From: Antarcticibacterium flavum
GTDB lineage: Bacteria; Bacteroidota; Bacteroidia; Flavobacteriales; Flavobacteriaceae
DNA length: 64,000 bases
Assembly (NCBI RefSeq): GCF_006159205.1
Contig: NZ_CP040812.1
Coordinates: 2,728,001 to 2,792,000, forward strand
Direction: 5' to 3'
Under the pieces are notes generated by a model. The model did no database searches. It saw nothing but the letters and a program-made list of their open reading frames with translations, and had not been told where the DNA came from. Below, one piece after another: positions 1 to 7,809 of this stretch. Numbering within the stretch: the stretch's first letter is position 1; every line of letters begins with the position of its first letter. The position numbers and the translations under genes are program-made.

Positions 1-931
1 TTATGCTGAAGAGCGCGAGGAAAGCGCCAATGATGAGCAGAAGGTTCATAAGAAGCACTGTAATACCCAGGAGCTTCGCGAAACTGCTCTTGTAGGCCGA
101 TGTTTTCGCTGCCCAGCGAATACGTTGGGAAATAAGAGCGTAAAAATCGGGCTGGGGTTTGGTAAGAATTATGGCTTCTTTGGCTTTTAAGAATTCTAAT
201 TGGAGCCCGGCTGCCGCGAATTTCTGCAGGAGGAAAACATCGTCACCGCTGGAGATATGATCATTTCCCTCAAAACCTCCTACCTCATAAAAAGCTTGTT
301 TGGAATAACAAAGATTGGCGCCGTTGCACATAAAGGGCTGATCGAGTCCGAAGCCGCCTGCACCGGCTGCCTGCAGGCTCAGGAAATCCATCTCCTGGAA
401 ATGCCGGAAATATTTCCTTCCGGTTTTTTCCCGTACAGGAAAAAAAGCCACGGGTCCTGCGACCAGTTGTGCGCTAGTTTCGGCTATTTTTTCGTTATAA
501 GCCTGTAGCCAGGTTTCGGGTACGATACAGTCGGCATCTGTGGTAAGGAGATATTCAAATTGGGCGTTTTTGAGAGCGGTTAAAATCGCATCTTTTTTTG
601 GGGAGGAGGTGATCCGCTCATTTTCGAGCAGGTGGATATTTAGATCGGGATTTGCATCCTTGTATTGTGAACATATCTCCCGGGAAGCATCTTCAGAAGC
701 ATCGTTGACCAACAGGATCTCGAAATGTGAAGCAGGATACTTCAGCAGGGAAAGAGAGTTCAAAAGGTCCGGCAGATTTTCAGCTTCATTGCGGTAAGGA
801 ACTACGATGGAAAATCGAATTTCGGGAGGCTTTCCGCTTAAAACATATTCAGGAATTTTTCTCCACCCAAAAATTAAAGTGCCGGTGAGAAAGACGTAGG
901 CCAGGCTTACAATTATGAGGAGGATTATCAT
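1..931 (-). CDS. Glycosyltransferase family 2, partial (C-terminus outside window)
   Basis: Reading the minus strand from the ATG at 931 gives an open frame to the window edge that begins with a membrane anchor (MIILLIIVSLAYVFLTG). A GT-A glycosyltransferase domain follows. The sequence shows IRFSIVVPYRNEAENL, then a VNDASEDAS stretch, a DADC that fits the DxD metal/nucleotide-sugar site, an SSGDD acidic segment and a QRIRW motif (the QxxRW of processive and membrane GT2 enzymes). Hydrophobic residues near the edge (ITVLLMNLLLIIGAF) look like the first C-terminal membrane helix. The family transfers sugars from nucleotide-sugar donors at the inner membrane. The acceptor cannot be told here. 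About 310 residues are visible. Confidence 0.85.
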   Translation of the reverse strand, partial: MIILLIIVSLAYVFLTGTLIFGWRKIPEYVLSGKPPEIRFSIVVPYRNEAENLPDLLNSLSLLKYPASHFEILLVNDASEDASREICSQYKDANPDLNIHLLENERITSSPKKDAILTALKNAQFEYLLTTDADCIVPETWLQAYNEKIAETSAQLVAGPVAFFPVREKTGRKYFRHFQEMDFLSLQAAGAGGFGLDQPFMCNGANLCYSKQAFYEVGGFEGNDHISSGDDVFLLQKFAAAGLQLEFLKAKEAIILTKPQPDFYALISQRIRWAAKTSAYKSSFAKLLGITVLLMNLLLIIGAFLALFSI

Positions 932-1043
932 TTTTCAAAAGTTTGTAAAGCATTCCCGGCTGCGCAGAAATGCTTAGCTTTGTAATGTAAGGGCCAAGTT
1001 ACCAATTTTTTCAGCAGGTCCCGTAAAACCTACAGTTAAGCCA

Positions 1044-1679
1044 TTGAACAAGGAAAGGATCATTTTAGGAATAGACCCGGGGACCACGATTATGGGCTTT
1101 GGGCTTATCAAGGTGGAAAATAAAAAAATGCATTTCCTGCAGCTTAACGAGTTGCAGCTTAGCAAATACAGCGATCCTTATATTAAGCTGAAACTTATTT
1201 TTGAACGCACCATTGAACTCATTGACACTTATAATCCCGATGAGATCGCGATCGAGGCCCCTTTCTTCGGAAAGAATGTGCAGTCCATGCTCAAACTGGG
1301 ACGCGCCCAGGGAGTAGCCATGGCCGCCGGACTTTCACGCCAGATCCCCATCACAGAATACCTTCCGAAGAAAATAAAAATGGCCATTACCGGCAACGGA
1401 AATGCCAGCAAGGAACAGGTGGCGAAGATGCTTCAAAGTCTTTTAAATCTTAAAACCCTTCCGAAGAACCTGGATTCCACGGATGGGCTCGCGGCTGCGG
1501 TTTGCCATTTTTACAATTCGGGAAGGGTGGAAGTGGGAAAAAGCTATTCCGGCTGGGATTCCTTTGTGAAACAGAATCAAGATAAAATAAGCCCCCTAAC
1601 CCCAAAGGGGGAAAGCCCCCTAGCCCCCAACGGGGGAACTAAAAAAATAATAAATGAAAGATCAATCTCAACATCCTAA
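1044..1679 (+). CDS. ruvC: Crossover junction endodeoxyribonuclease RuvC
   Basis: RuvC resolves Holliday junctions together with RuvAB. The N-terminus IILGIDPGT carries the first catalytic Asp (residue 11). IAIEAPFFGKN carries the Glu, and STDGLAAAVCH holds the distal acidic residues. The start is a TTG at 1044; no ATG lies in frame upstream, and this start places IDPGT where it sits in relatives. The conserved protein ends near WDSFVKQ. The last 35 or so residues (SPLTPKGESPLAPNGG and on) are read from a GC-rich palindromic repeat and are probably not part of the ancestral protein. The frame overlaps hemW by 26 bases. Confidence 0.93.
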   Translation: MNKERIILGIDPGTTIMGFGLIKVENKKMHFLQLNELQLSKYSDPYIKLKLIFERTIELIDTYNPDEIAIEAPFFGKNVQSMLKLGRAQGVAMAAGLSRQIPITEYLPKKIKMAITGNGNASKEQVAKMLQSLLNLKTLPKNLDSTDGLAAAVCHFYNSGRVEVGKSYSGWDSFVKQNQDKISPLTPKGESPLAPNGGTKKIINERSISTS

Positions 1680-1713
1680 CCAACTCCTCCCCTTTGGGGA
1701 GGCGGGGAGGGGA
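1590..1713. repeat. REP-like palindromic repeat at the ruvC/hemW junction
   Basis: This segment contains CCCCCTAACCCCAAAGGGGG, then CCCCCTAGCCCCCAACGGGGG-type sequence, and around 1684-1713 CTCCCCTTTGGGGAGG followed by a second GGGGAGGGG block. These are self-complementary GC-rich units in otherwise ordinary DNA. They are read in frame as the C-terminal tail of RuvC and as the N-terminal about 20 residues of HemW. Repeats of this look are common between flavobacterial genes (general knowledge). Confidence 0.7.
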
Positions 1714-2847
1714 GCTGGGGCTTTGTACATCCACATCCCATTTTGCAAGCAGGCCTGTCATTACTGTGATTTTCATTTTTCGACTTCGATGAAGAAGAAG
1801 GACGAGTTGGTAGCGATGTTGTGCAGGGAGATCGTGCTGCGGAAGGGGGAACTGCCGGCCGGGGAGTTGCAGACTATCTATTTTGGAGGAGGAACCCCTT
1901 CACTACTTTCTTCGGAAGAACTGAAACTGATATTCGACACCATCTATGAGCATTTCACTGTTGCCGAAGATGCCGAAATAACCCTCGAAGCCAATCCAGA
2001 TGATCTCTCACGCGAAAAGGTGGAGGTGCTGAAAGCTGCGGGCATCAACAGGTTAAGCATTGGGGTGCAGTCTTTTTTTGAAGAGGACCTGCGCATGATG
2101 AACAGGGCCCACAATGAGGTGGAGGCGCTGGAATGCCTTCAAATGGCAAAGGAATATTTTGACAATATTTCCCTCGACCTTATTTACGGCATCCCGGGAA
2201 TGAGCGAAGAGCGGTGGAAGGAGAATATCAGTATTGCACTGCAGCTGGAACTTCCGCATTTTTCCTGTTATGCGCTTACGGTAGAGCCGAATACCGCGCT
2301 TAAGAAATTTATTGAAAAAGGAGTTATAAAGCCTGTGGATGATGATGCCGCCAGTGCCCATTTTGAGATTTTGGTGAGGACTTTAAAGGAAGCCGGGTAT
2401 GTGCATTATGAATTCTCAAATTTCGGGAAGCCCGGTTATTTTTCAAAAAACAATACGGCATACTGGACAGGAAAACCTTACCTGGGAATAGGCCCCTCTG
2501 CACATTCCTTTGATGGGAAAAAACGAAAGTGGAATGTGAGTAATAATTCGCTTTACATAAAGGCAATACAAAAGGAGGAGCTGCCTTATGAGGAGGAGGA
2601 ATTAAGCACAACCGACAGATATAATGAACACGTCATGACCCGCTTACGCACCATGTGGGGAATTTCCCTTGAAGAGGTGGAAAAGGAATTTGGAAGCAGC
2701 TATAAGGAGTATTTACTGGAGCAGGCGAAGCCTTTGCTGCAGGATAATATGTTGGAGTTGACCCACAACAGGCTGCACGTCACGGCAAAAGGAAAATTTC
2801 TGAGCGACGGTATAGCGGCGGAGTTGTTTTTGGTAAATTTGGAGTAA
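1654..2847 (+). CDS. hemW: HemW-like radical SAM protein (putative heme chaperone)
   Basis: A radical SAM enzyme with the CKQACHYC cluster motif (CxxxCxxC, residues 31-38), followed by the GGGTPS motif and the HemW C-terminal domain (YNEHVMTRLRTMWGIS). HemW proteins resemble coproporphyrinogen oxidase HemN but act in heme trafficking. This copy lacks the fourth Cys of the HemN motif (compare hemN at 56360). With the ATG at 1654 the first 22 residues (MKDQSQHPNQLLPFGEAGRG) come from the REP-like repeat. Relatives begin just before YIHIPFC, so translation may really start at the TTG at 1723. Length is 397 residues, a little over the usual 375-380 for this reason. Confidence 0.88.
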   Translation: MKDQSQHPNQLLPFGEAGRGAGALYIHIPFCKQACHYCDFHFSTSMKKKDELVAMLCREIVLRKGELPAGELQTIYFGGGTPSLLSSEELKLIFDTIYEHFTVAEDAEITLEANPDDLSREKVEVLKAAGINRLSIGVQSFFEEDLRMMNRAHNEVEALECLQMAKEYFDNISLDLIYGIPGMSEERWKENISIALQLELPHFSCYALTVEPNTALKKFIEKGVIKPVDDDAASAHFEILVRTLKEAGYVHYEFSNFGKPGYFSKNNTAYWTGKPYLGIGPSAHSFDGKKRKWNVSNNSLYIKAIQKEELPYEEEELSTTDRYNEHVMTRLRTMWGISLEEVEKEFGSSYKEYLLEQAKPLLQDNMLELTHNRLHVTAKGKFLSDGIAAELFLVNLE

Positions 2848-2887
2848 GGAAAAATTTTTTTTATCAATAGGAGGGCCTTTTACCTGC

Positions 2888-3239
2888 CGTCACCCTGAGA
2901 CCCTGATAAATTTTATGATAGTGGGGATATTATATTATGGGAGGATCGTCAAAAAAAGTTAGTTTTTTGTTTGGAAGTCTTTTCCGGCCTACGAAAGCTT
3001 ATCGTAAAATTTGAAATGAGAGGGGCGTTAAGAATTTTAGGCTGTTTGAGCGAAACGAATTAAACTCGCTAAAATTAATATTCCCGCGAGTTCCTAAAAT
3101 TTAGCCACCGAATGAAAAATTTAGAGAAGCTTTCGTAAGCCTAGACTTTTTTGGTTCTTTTTCTTGCAACCGACGACCAGAGGGAGAGGATTGCAGCAAA
3201 AAAGAACAAACGGTCCTATGAAATGGAATTAGACTCGCC
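2888..3239. repeat. Dispersed MITE-like element, copy A
   Basis: This noncoding stretch fills most of the gap between hemW and the next gene. It matches a second copy at 5399-5726 over most of its length. The core (2976-3147) is bounded by imperfect inverted ends: GGCCTACGAAAGCTT near 2986 and AAGCTTTCGTAAGCC near 3127. An inner inverted pair, AATTTTAGG/CCTAAAATT, lies within. A downstream arm pair GTTCTTTTT/AAAAAAGAAC flanks an insert of about 35 bases not found in copy B. No open frame of note is seen. The remaining bases 3240-3400 hold nothing recognised. Confidence 0.75.
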
Positions 3240-3400
3240 ACCAATATTTGAAAATATAATTAGCTTATTAGATGCGTTAAGGAAATTTAGTTTCGGGTTG
3301 TAATGGTTTAGAACGATGTAACTGGTTAATCGGTTGGTATACAAGAGTATGGTAGATGCTAGACGAGTAGAAGCAAATAATATATAAATTTATAGCAGGA

Positions 3401-4153
3401 ATGCTAATGAAAGCACAAATAAACCACAATAATAAAACTTATAACATCGATCTCTCGCATCCTTTCGACATTTCTATTAGTCTGCGTGGAGACAATAAAA
3501 ACCCTGTTGCCTGGTACCTGGAGGCACCAAAGATACAGCCGGTACGGCAGGGAGATTTTGTCGGTAAGGTAAGTGAAGGTGCTTCTACCAATTTCAATAA
3601 TATTCAGTTTAATCCGCACGCCCATGGGACCCATACGGAGTGTGTAGGGCATATCACCCGGGAATTCCACAGCATCAATGAAGTTTTAAAAACATTTTTC
3701 TTTACGGCAAAACTGATTTCCATAGAGCCGATAAAAAAAGGAGAAGACCAGGTGATCACGGAAGAGCAGGTGAGGAGCAAGATCCAAAAAGGGGAGGTAG
3801 AGGCCGTGGTCATTAGAACCCTTCCAAACTACATCGAAAAACGCTCCCGGCATTATTCCCATACCAACTGGCCGTATCTGGAAGAGTCGGCAGCAAGATA
3901 TCTGCGGGTATGCGGAGTGAAACACTTGCTCATCGACCTGCCTTCTATAGACCGTGAAAAAGATGAAGGAAAGCTGCTAGCGCATAAGGCCTTTTGGGAT
4001 CACCCCAAAAATACAAGGATGGATGCTACCATTACGGAAATGATCTACGTGCCCAATAAGGTTGAGGATGGGGATTATATTTTGGATTTGCAGGTTGCTT
4101 CTTTTGAGAATGATGCTGCGCCTTCGAGGCCGGTGTTGTATAAGCTGGAATAG
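3401..4153 (+). CDS. Cyclase / kynurenine formamidase-like metal hydrolase
   Basis: The protein has the HGTHTE motif (HxGTHxD/E, about residue 76) of the metal-dependent cyclase family (PF04199), which includes kynurenine formamidase and polyketide cyclases. LSHPFDISISL near the start and LLIDLPSIDRE plus HKAFWDHP in the C-terminal half also fit the family. The enzymes hydrolyse or cyclise amides and esters at a Zn or Mn centre in the cytoplasm. The start could be the ATG at 3401 or the one at 3407. Neighbours are repeats and a DUF4260 protein, so context gives no substrate. No kynurenine pathway genes are nearby. Confidence 0.8.
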   Translation: MLMKAQINHNNKTYNIDLSHPFDISISLRGDNKNPVAWYLEAPKIQPVRQGDFVGKVSEGASTNFNNIQFNPHAHGTHTECVGHITREFHSINEVLKTFFFTAKLISIEPIKKGEDQVITEEQVRSKIQKGEVEAVVIRTLPNYIEKRSRHYSHTNWPYLEESAARYLRVCGVKHLLIDLPSIDREKDEGKLLAHKAFWDHPKNTRMDATITEMIYVPNKVEDGDYILDLQVASFENDAAPSRPVLYKLE

Positions 4154-4816
4154 AGCAGCAGCTTCGCATCGCGCGGTCCTTCCGATGCCCTTCCGCTGCG
4201 CGAAGTCTTTAGATTTTGAGCTAAACCAAACGTTTAAAAACCTCGATCTTTCCCAACGTCTCCTGCCGTTGAAACGAATTATGAAATACCACGAAACCCG
4301 CAGGTTCTAACCAAATTGGAATAAGAAGTCTGGAGACTTCGAGGAGCTTTCTGGGTTTTTGGTATTTGAAGGAGGCGCGAGGTCATGAGACCTCACGCAG
4401 CGGAAGGAGAATAAGTTAGACACGCAACCTCCCCGTCCGCGAAGCGGCCACCCCTCCTTGAAAAAAGCAGGGGAGCTTTTGATTTTACTGAAAATGAAAT
4501 TTTGAGTTCATTATATGAATTTAACCAAAAACGACAGCACCTTCCCTTTTTTCAAGGGAAGGTGGATTGAGCGGACAAAATTTTCTTTTTCAGCAGGATC
4601 ATTCTACCGCTCAAGACGGAAGGGTTCCTTGGTTCGTATAATTAAAATATTCAGGATAATCTTAAAAGGTAGTTTGTATCTCTTATGTGGGAACTGACGG
4701 ATTCTTTTATAAGGGAAGGGTAGCGCGAGGTCGGGAGACCTCACGCAGCGTTGTCAATTTATTTGTAACAAATTCCTGAAAGATGGATCTAATAATAAAT
4801 ATTAATCTTTTCGATA
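4154..4816. repeat. Gene-free region with clustered palindromic repeats
   Basis: No convincing gene is seen in these 660 bases. A 28-base unit occurs twice (4375-4402 and 4723-4750), reading GCGCGAGGTC, then a two-base difference, then GAGACCTCACGCAGCG; its centre GAGGTC/GACCTC is self-complementary. A perfect hairpin CACCTTCCCTT/AAGGGAAGGTG lies at 4538-4564. Around 4445-4480 is a CACCCCTCCTTG...GCAGGGGAG palindrome, with a relative at 5301-5335. Short frames read here are repeat-derived. Confidence 0.7.
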
Positions 4817-5182
4817 ATGAGCAAGATCTTAAAGCTGGAGGAACTGGCCATGTTCCTGGTAGGTATTTTTGCCTTTAGCTTTTTGCCGCTTGAATGGTGG
4901 TGGTTCCCGTTGCTCCTTTTTGTACCTGATATCGGGATGCTTGGTTATTTGTATGGAAATAAAACCGGTGCAATGATCTATAATCTTTGGCATCATAAAG
5001 GGCTGGCTATCTTACTTTCGGTATCCGGATTTTATCTGAACGATCTTTATCTTCAGGTAGCCGGTATTATATTGTTTTCGCATGCCTCTCTTGACAGGTT
5101 GCTAGGGTATGGATTGAAGTATGACAGTGGGTTTAAGTTTACCCATTTGGGTGAGATTGGAAAGAAGAAGGTGGTTTCCTGA
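4817..5182 (+). CDS. DUF4260 family small membrane protein
   Basis: A 121-residue protein with about three to four hydrophobic segments (LAMFLVGIFAF, WWFPLLLFVPDIGMLGYL, GLAILLSVSGFYL, AGIILFSHASLDR). The PDIGMLGYL and HASLDRLLGYGLKY signatures match the DUF4260 family (PF14079), whose function is unknown. It is isolated between repeat regions with no clear operon partner. Confidence 0.8.
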   Translation: MSKILKLEELAMFLVGIFAFSFLPLEWWWFPLLLFVPDIGMLGYLYGNKTGAMIYNLWHHKGLAILLSVSGFYLNDLYLQVAGIILFSHASLDRLLGYGLKYDSGFKFTHLGEIGKKKVVS

Positions 5183-5398
5183 TTAAACCGGTCCCGAAGC
5201 TGGTACAGGTTACGAGTTTAATTTTTCTCCGCCAGAACCCTTCCGTCTTGATTGGCTGGGGAGTTTAAGGTGCGACAACAAATGTTTAAGCCAATCAAGC
5301 CACCTTCCCTTGAAAAAAGGGATGGAGCTTTTAATTCTATTATACGTAGGATTAATACTGCGAAGGCGCTTGAGGAAAGAAGCATTTTATAAACCTCT

Positions 5399-5726
5399 AC
5401 CGTCAGTTCGAGACCCCGATAAAATATTTTATTAGCGTGAGGTAATGACGTAGGAGAATTATCACTTCGAGTCAGCTTTTTGTTAGAAGGTCTTTTCCGG
5501 CCTACGAAAGTTTGTCGTAAAATTTGAAATGAGAGGGGCGTTAAGAATTTTAGGCTGTCTGAGCGAAACGGATTAAACTCGCGAGAATGGATTTACCCGC
5601 GAGTTCCTAAAATTTAGCCACCGAATGATAAATTTAGATAAGCTTTCGTAAGCCTAGACTTTTTTGGTTCTTTTTTGGGCGATGCAAAAAAGAACAAACG
5701 GTCCTATGAAATGCAGATAACCTCGC
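5399..5726. repeat. Dispersed MITE-like element, copy B
   Basis: Second copy of the element at 2888-3239, same orientation. Inverted ends GGCCTACGAAAG (about 5499) and CTTTCGTAAGCC (about 5643) bracket the core, with the inner AATTTTAGG/CCTAAAATT pair kept. The 3' end is a perfect ten-base inverted pair GTTCTTTTTT...AAAAAAGAAC with a nine-base loop, which would also work as a terminator-like hairpin. The leading part (5399-5455) has its own palindromic character and resembles the minus strand of 7404-7462. Bases 5183-5398 hold further palindromic fragments and no gene. Confidence 0.75.
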
Positions 5727-5748
5727 CTGGATGATGTAAGAAAAATAG

Positions 5749-5894
5749 AATACGTCAATGGTAGTGTTTTTTCTGTAGCGATAGCGGAAGAAAAAATGTA
5801 TCGAGAACCCTCGGATAGTTCAGTACTCCGAAGAGTTCTCGATACAAATTTCTTCTCCCTACCGGTCGAAAAAATTCACTACCATTGACGTATT
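5749..5894. repeat. Long-hairpin repeat, copy 1 (abuts the IS110 element)
   Basis: Perfect 18-base inverted ends (AATACGTCAATGGTAGTG at 5749-5766 and its complement at 5877-5894) enclose a second near-perfect stem, GAAGAAAAAATGTATCGAGA against TCTCGATACAAATTTCTTC, around an apical loop. The whole unit folds on itself. The inner part recurs at 7503-7642, on the other side of the IS110 transposase. The right end is 3 bases from the transposase stop codon. Confidence 0.85.
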
Positions 5895-5896
5895 TT

Positions 5897-7213
5897 TTAA
5901 CTAGCTGTATTATAGCTAATTACCATCCCAAGCTCTTTCGCCATTTTTCTTACACTTCTTTCTTTGTTGAGGTTAATTTTCTCTTCATAATCTTTTATTC
6001 CTTTTTCTATATAATCTAAACCTCTAACAAATAACTTCCAGTAAAGTTCTGCCAGTTTTCTGGCCATTGCTTTTATAGCGTGGCTCGGTCCCTTTCTGGC
6101 TCTTAGTTTTCTGCCGAAGGCACCTAGTGCAATTTTTTTGCTGTTGAGAAGGCTTGTGGCCACTTGTTTGAAGATTAATCCTGCTTTGGGCTGACCTTTT
6201 GATTTATGGTTTTTCCTCATTTTGCCGGAGTGGTGCTGTTTTGGAGCAAGGCCAAGCCAGGAAGTAAAATGTTTTTCTGTTGCCCATTTCTTCATATCTG
6301 TACCTACCTCGGCAAGGAGTTGCATCCAGGTATAATCTGTTATTCCAGGCAGAACAGTGGCATCCCTATGGTTAAATACACTTAGTAGATAGCGGTCGAG
6401 GTTTTTAATCTTGGGTTTGTGATGCCTTATAGGCTTCCTTGTTTTTTTCTTGCCGGGTTTTAGGGATGCATCACCATTCTCTCCGCTCATCTTCTTAAGA
6501 ACTTCATCCAATTTTTCATCACACCGCACTATTTGTACCTGATAAAAATCATAGCAAGCAACTGCCTGCTCCAGTGCGAATAGACCTGCCTGAGTGTAGT
6601 GCCCTTTTAGAGATTTTATTACCAGTTCCCTTTTTGTTTTTAAAATGCTTTTTTCGCATAACTCCACCAGGACTTTCGGGTTTCTTTCTCCTTTGAGAAT
6701 AGCTCTGATTACCCTCAATCCACTGGCTCCATGTACTTGACTTAAAACTTCTTTTAAGCGGATGTTCATCATGGTGAGGGCTTTTTGCATATGATTTATA
6801 TGCATTGCCGCACTGCGAATGTGATCTTCCCGAAGGCGTTGATATTCCCGAAGTTCCTGGACAAGATCTTCTGCTACAAAACATCTGCTAAGAAGACCAT
6901 GGCTATGTAACTGTTGTATCCACTGGCAATCCTTTACATCTGTTTTTCTGCCGGGAACTTGTTTAGTACTTCTCCCATCTACCAACCAGACATCGATTCC
7001 TCTGGCCTGTAGAATATCAAAGAGAATAACCCAATAAACTCCAGTGGCTTCCAAAGCAACAGTTTCGATATTATTATCGATCAAATAATCCGCTGCCATT
7101 TCCAAATCCTCAGTAAAAGTCTCGAAGCTTTTTACTTCTCTCCCTTCAAGACCTACAAAAATTTTGCGGGCTCCAATATCAATGCCCGCAGCATGGTTGT
7201 GAATTTTCTTCAT
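5897..7213 (-). CDS. IS110 family transposase (DEDD RuvC-like recombinase)
   Basis: The N-terminal RuvC-like domain shows GIDIG (Asp12), ALEATGVYW (Glu55) and TDVKDCQW (Asp92 and Asp95), the DEDD catalytic set. The C-terminal Tnp_20 domain has VLPGITDYTWMQLLAEVG and SWLGLAPKQHHSGK, with candidate catalytic Ser. At 438 residues it is full length and uninterrupted. Members of this family are guided by a bridge RNA made from the element's noncoding end, pairing with target and donor DNA. The upstream noncoding part (7214-7404) is the place to look for that RNA. Confidence 0.93.
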   Translation of the reverse strand: MKKIHNHAAGIDIGARKIFVGLEGREVKSFETFTEDLEMAADYLIDNNIETVALEATGVYWVILFDILQARGIDVWLVDGRSTKQVPGRKTDVKDCQWIQQLHSHGLLSRCFVAEDLVQELREYQRLREDHIRSAAMHINHMQKALTMMNIRLKEVLSQVHGASGLRVIRAILKGERNPKVLVELCEKSILKTKRELVIKSLKGHYTQAGLFALEQAVACYDFYQVQIVRCDEKLDEVLKKMSGENGDASLKPGKKKTRKPIRHHKPKIKNLDRYLLSVFNHRDATVLPGITDYTWMQLLAEVGTDMKKWATEKHFTSWLGLAPKQHHSGKMRKNHKSKGQPKAGLIFKQVATSLLNSKKIALGAFGRKLRARKGPSHAIKAMARKLAELYWKLFVRGLDYIEKGIKDYEEKINLNKERSVRKMAKELGMVISYNTAS

Positions 7214-7404
7214 AATAGAAAAAGTTTAAAAACCACATCGGAGAATTCTAAAGCAGTAAGACTACCATGCGGGCATCAATACGAAGTTGAGCACCAAAAT
7301 CGCTACCATTATTTTCCGAAAACCATACTCGAACACAGGTAAAAAACACTATGTGTATATCGGCCAAATTGTGGTTTAAATTCCCTTATAAAAATACAAT
7401 CCCC
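7214..7404 (-). ncRNA. Possible bridge RNA region of the IS110 element
   Basis: No gene is present in this leader, which lies upstream of the transposase start as in the IS110 subgroup. In RNA sense (minus strand) it contains AATGGTAG (7310-7303) and ATGGTAGT (7268-7261), about 40 bases apart. The DNA just past the transposase end reads CGTCAATGGTAGTG on the same strand (5890-5877), so both segments match the flank. That is what guide loops would look like, but folding was not computed and eight-base matches can arise by chance. Confidence 0.4.
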
Positions 7405-7502
7405 TACGTCAATATTCTTCGCTAGATAAAATTTTTTTTATCTCAAATCTCGAACTGACGATTACGTTTAGGAATAGAAGTGCTATTTTAATTTAACCTC
7501 TA

Positions 7503-7642
7503 CCGTAAGTTCGAGTGTTTTTTCTGTAGCGATAGCGGAAGAAAGAATGTATCGAGAACCCTCGGATAGTTCAGTATTCCCAAGAGTTTTCGATACAAAT
7601 TTCTTCTCCCTACCGGTCGAAAAAATTCACTTGAACTGACGG
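7503..7642. repeat. Long-hairpin repeat, copy 2
   Basis: The inner 100 bases nearly match copy 1 (5767-5876), including TGTAGCGATAGCGGAAGAAA and CCTACCGGTCGAAAAAATTC. The outer arms differ in sequence (CCGTAAGTTCGAGTG here) yet still pair with their own partner (CACTTGAACTGACGG, with a few mismatches). The flanking stretch 7404-7462 is a separate palindromic unit related to 5399-5455 on the other strand. Confidence 0.8.
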
Positions 7643-7744
7643 CTTTCGTTTCCTGGGAAAGTGGATTCCTTATTAAGCTTCTGGCAAATCTAAGATGAGG
7701 GATCAGAAAAACTGACATATTTCTATACTATCAGAGTACTCCAC

Positions 7745-7778
7745 AAAAAAAGCCGCTTCAGCTAAGAAACGGCTTTTC
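7745..7778 (-). terminator. Rho-independent terminator of the rplM-tsf operon
   Basis: AAAAGCCG...CGGCTTTT stem with a loop of about 14 bases, 32 bases past the tsf stop codon. On the minus strand the stem is followed by a run of T. Confidence 0.85.
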
Positions 7779-7809
7779 ATAAATTCTGAAAATCTTTCAG
7801 AAAAAATTA

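Larger units (their letters stand above)
5895..7404 (-). mobile_element. IS110-family insertion sequence (ends approximate)
   Basis: One transposase gene plus a noncoding leader of about 190 bases, sitting between two hairpin repeats. IS110 elements usually lack terminal inverted repeats and make no target duplication, so the ends cannot be read directly. I place them by the flanking repeats: ATTGACGTA at 5884-5892 on one side and its complement TACGTCAAT at 7405-7413 on the other. Known IS110 members (for example IS621) insert into REP sequences, which fits this setting. Confidence 0.65.
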
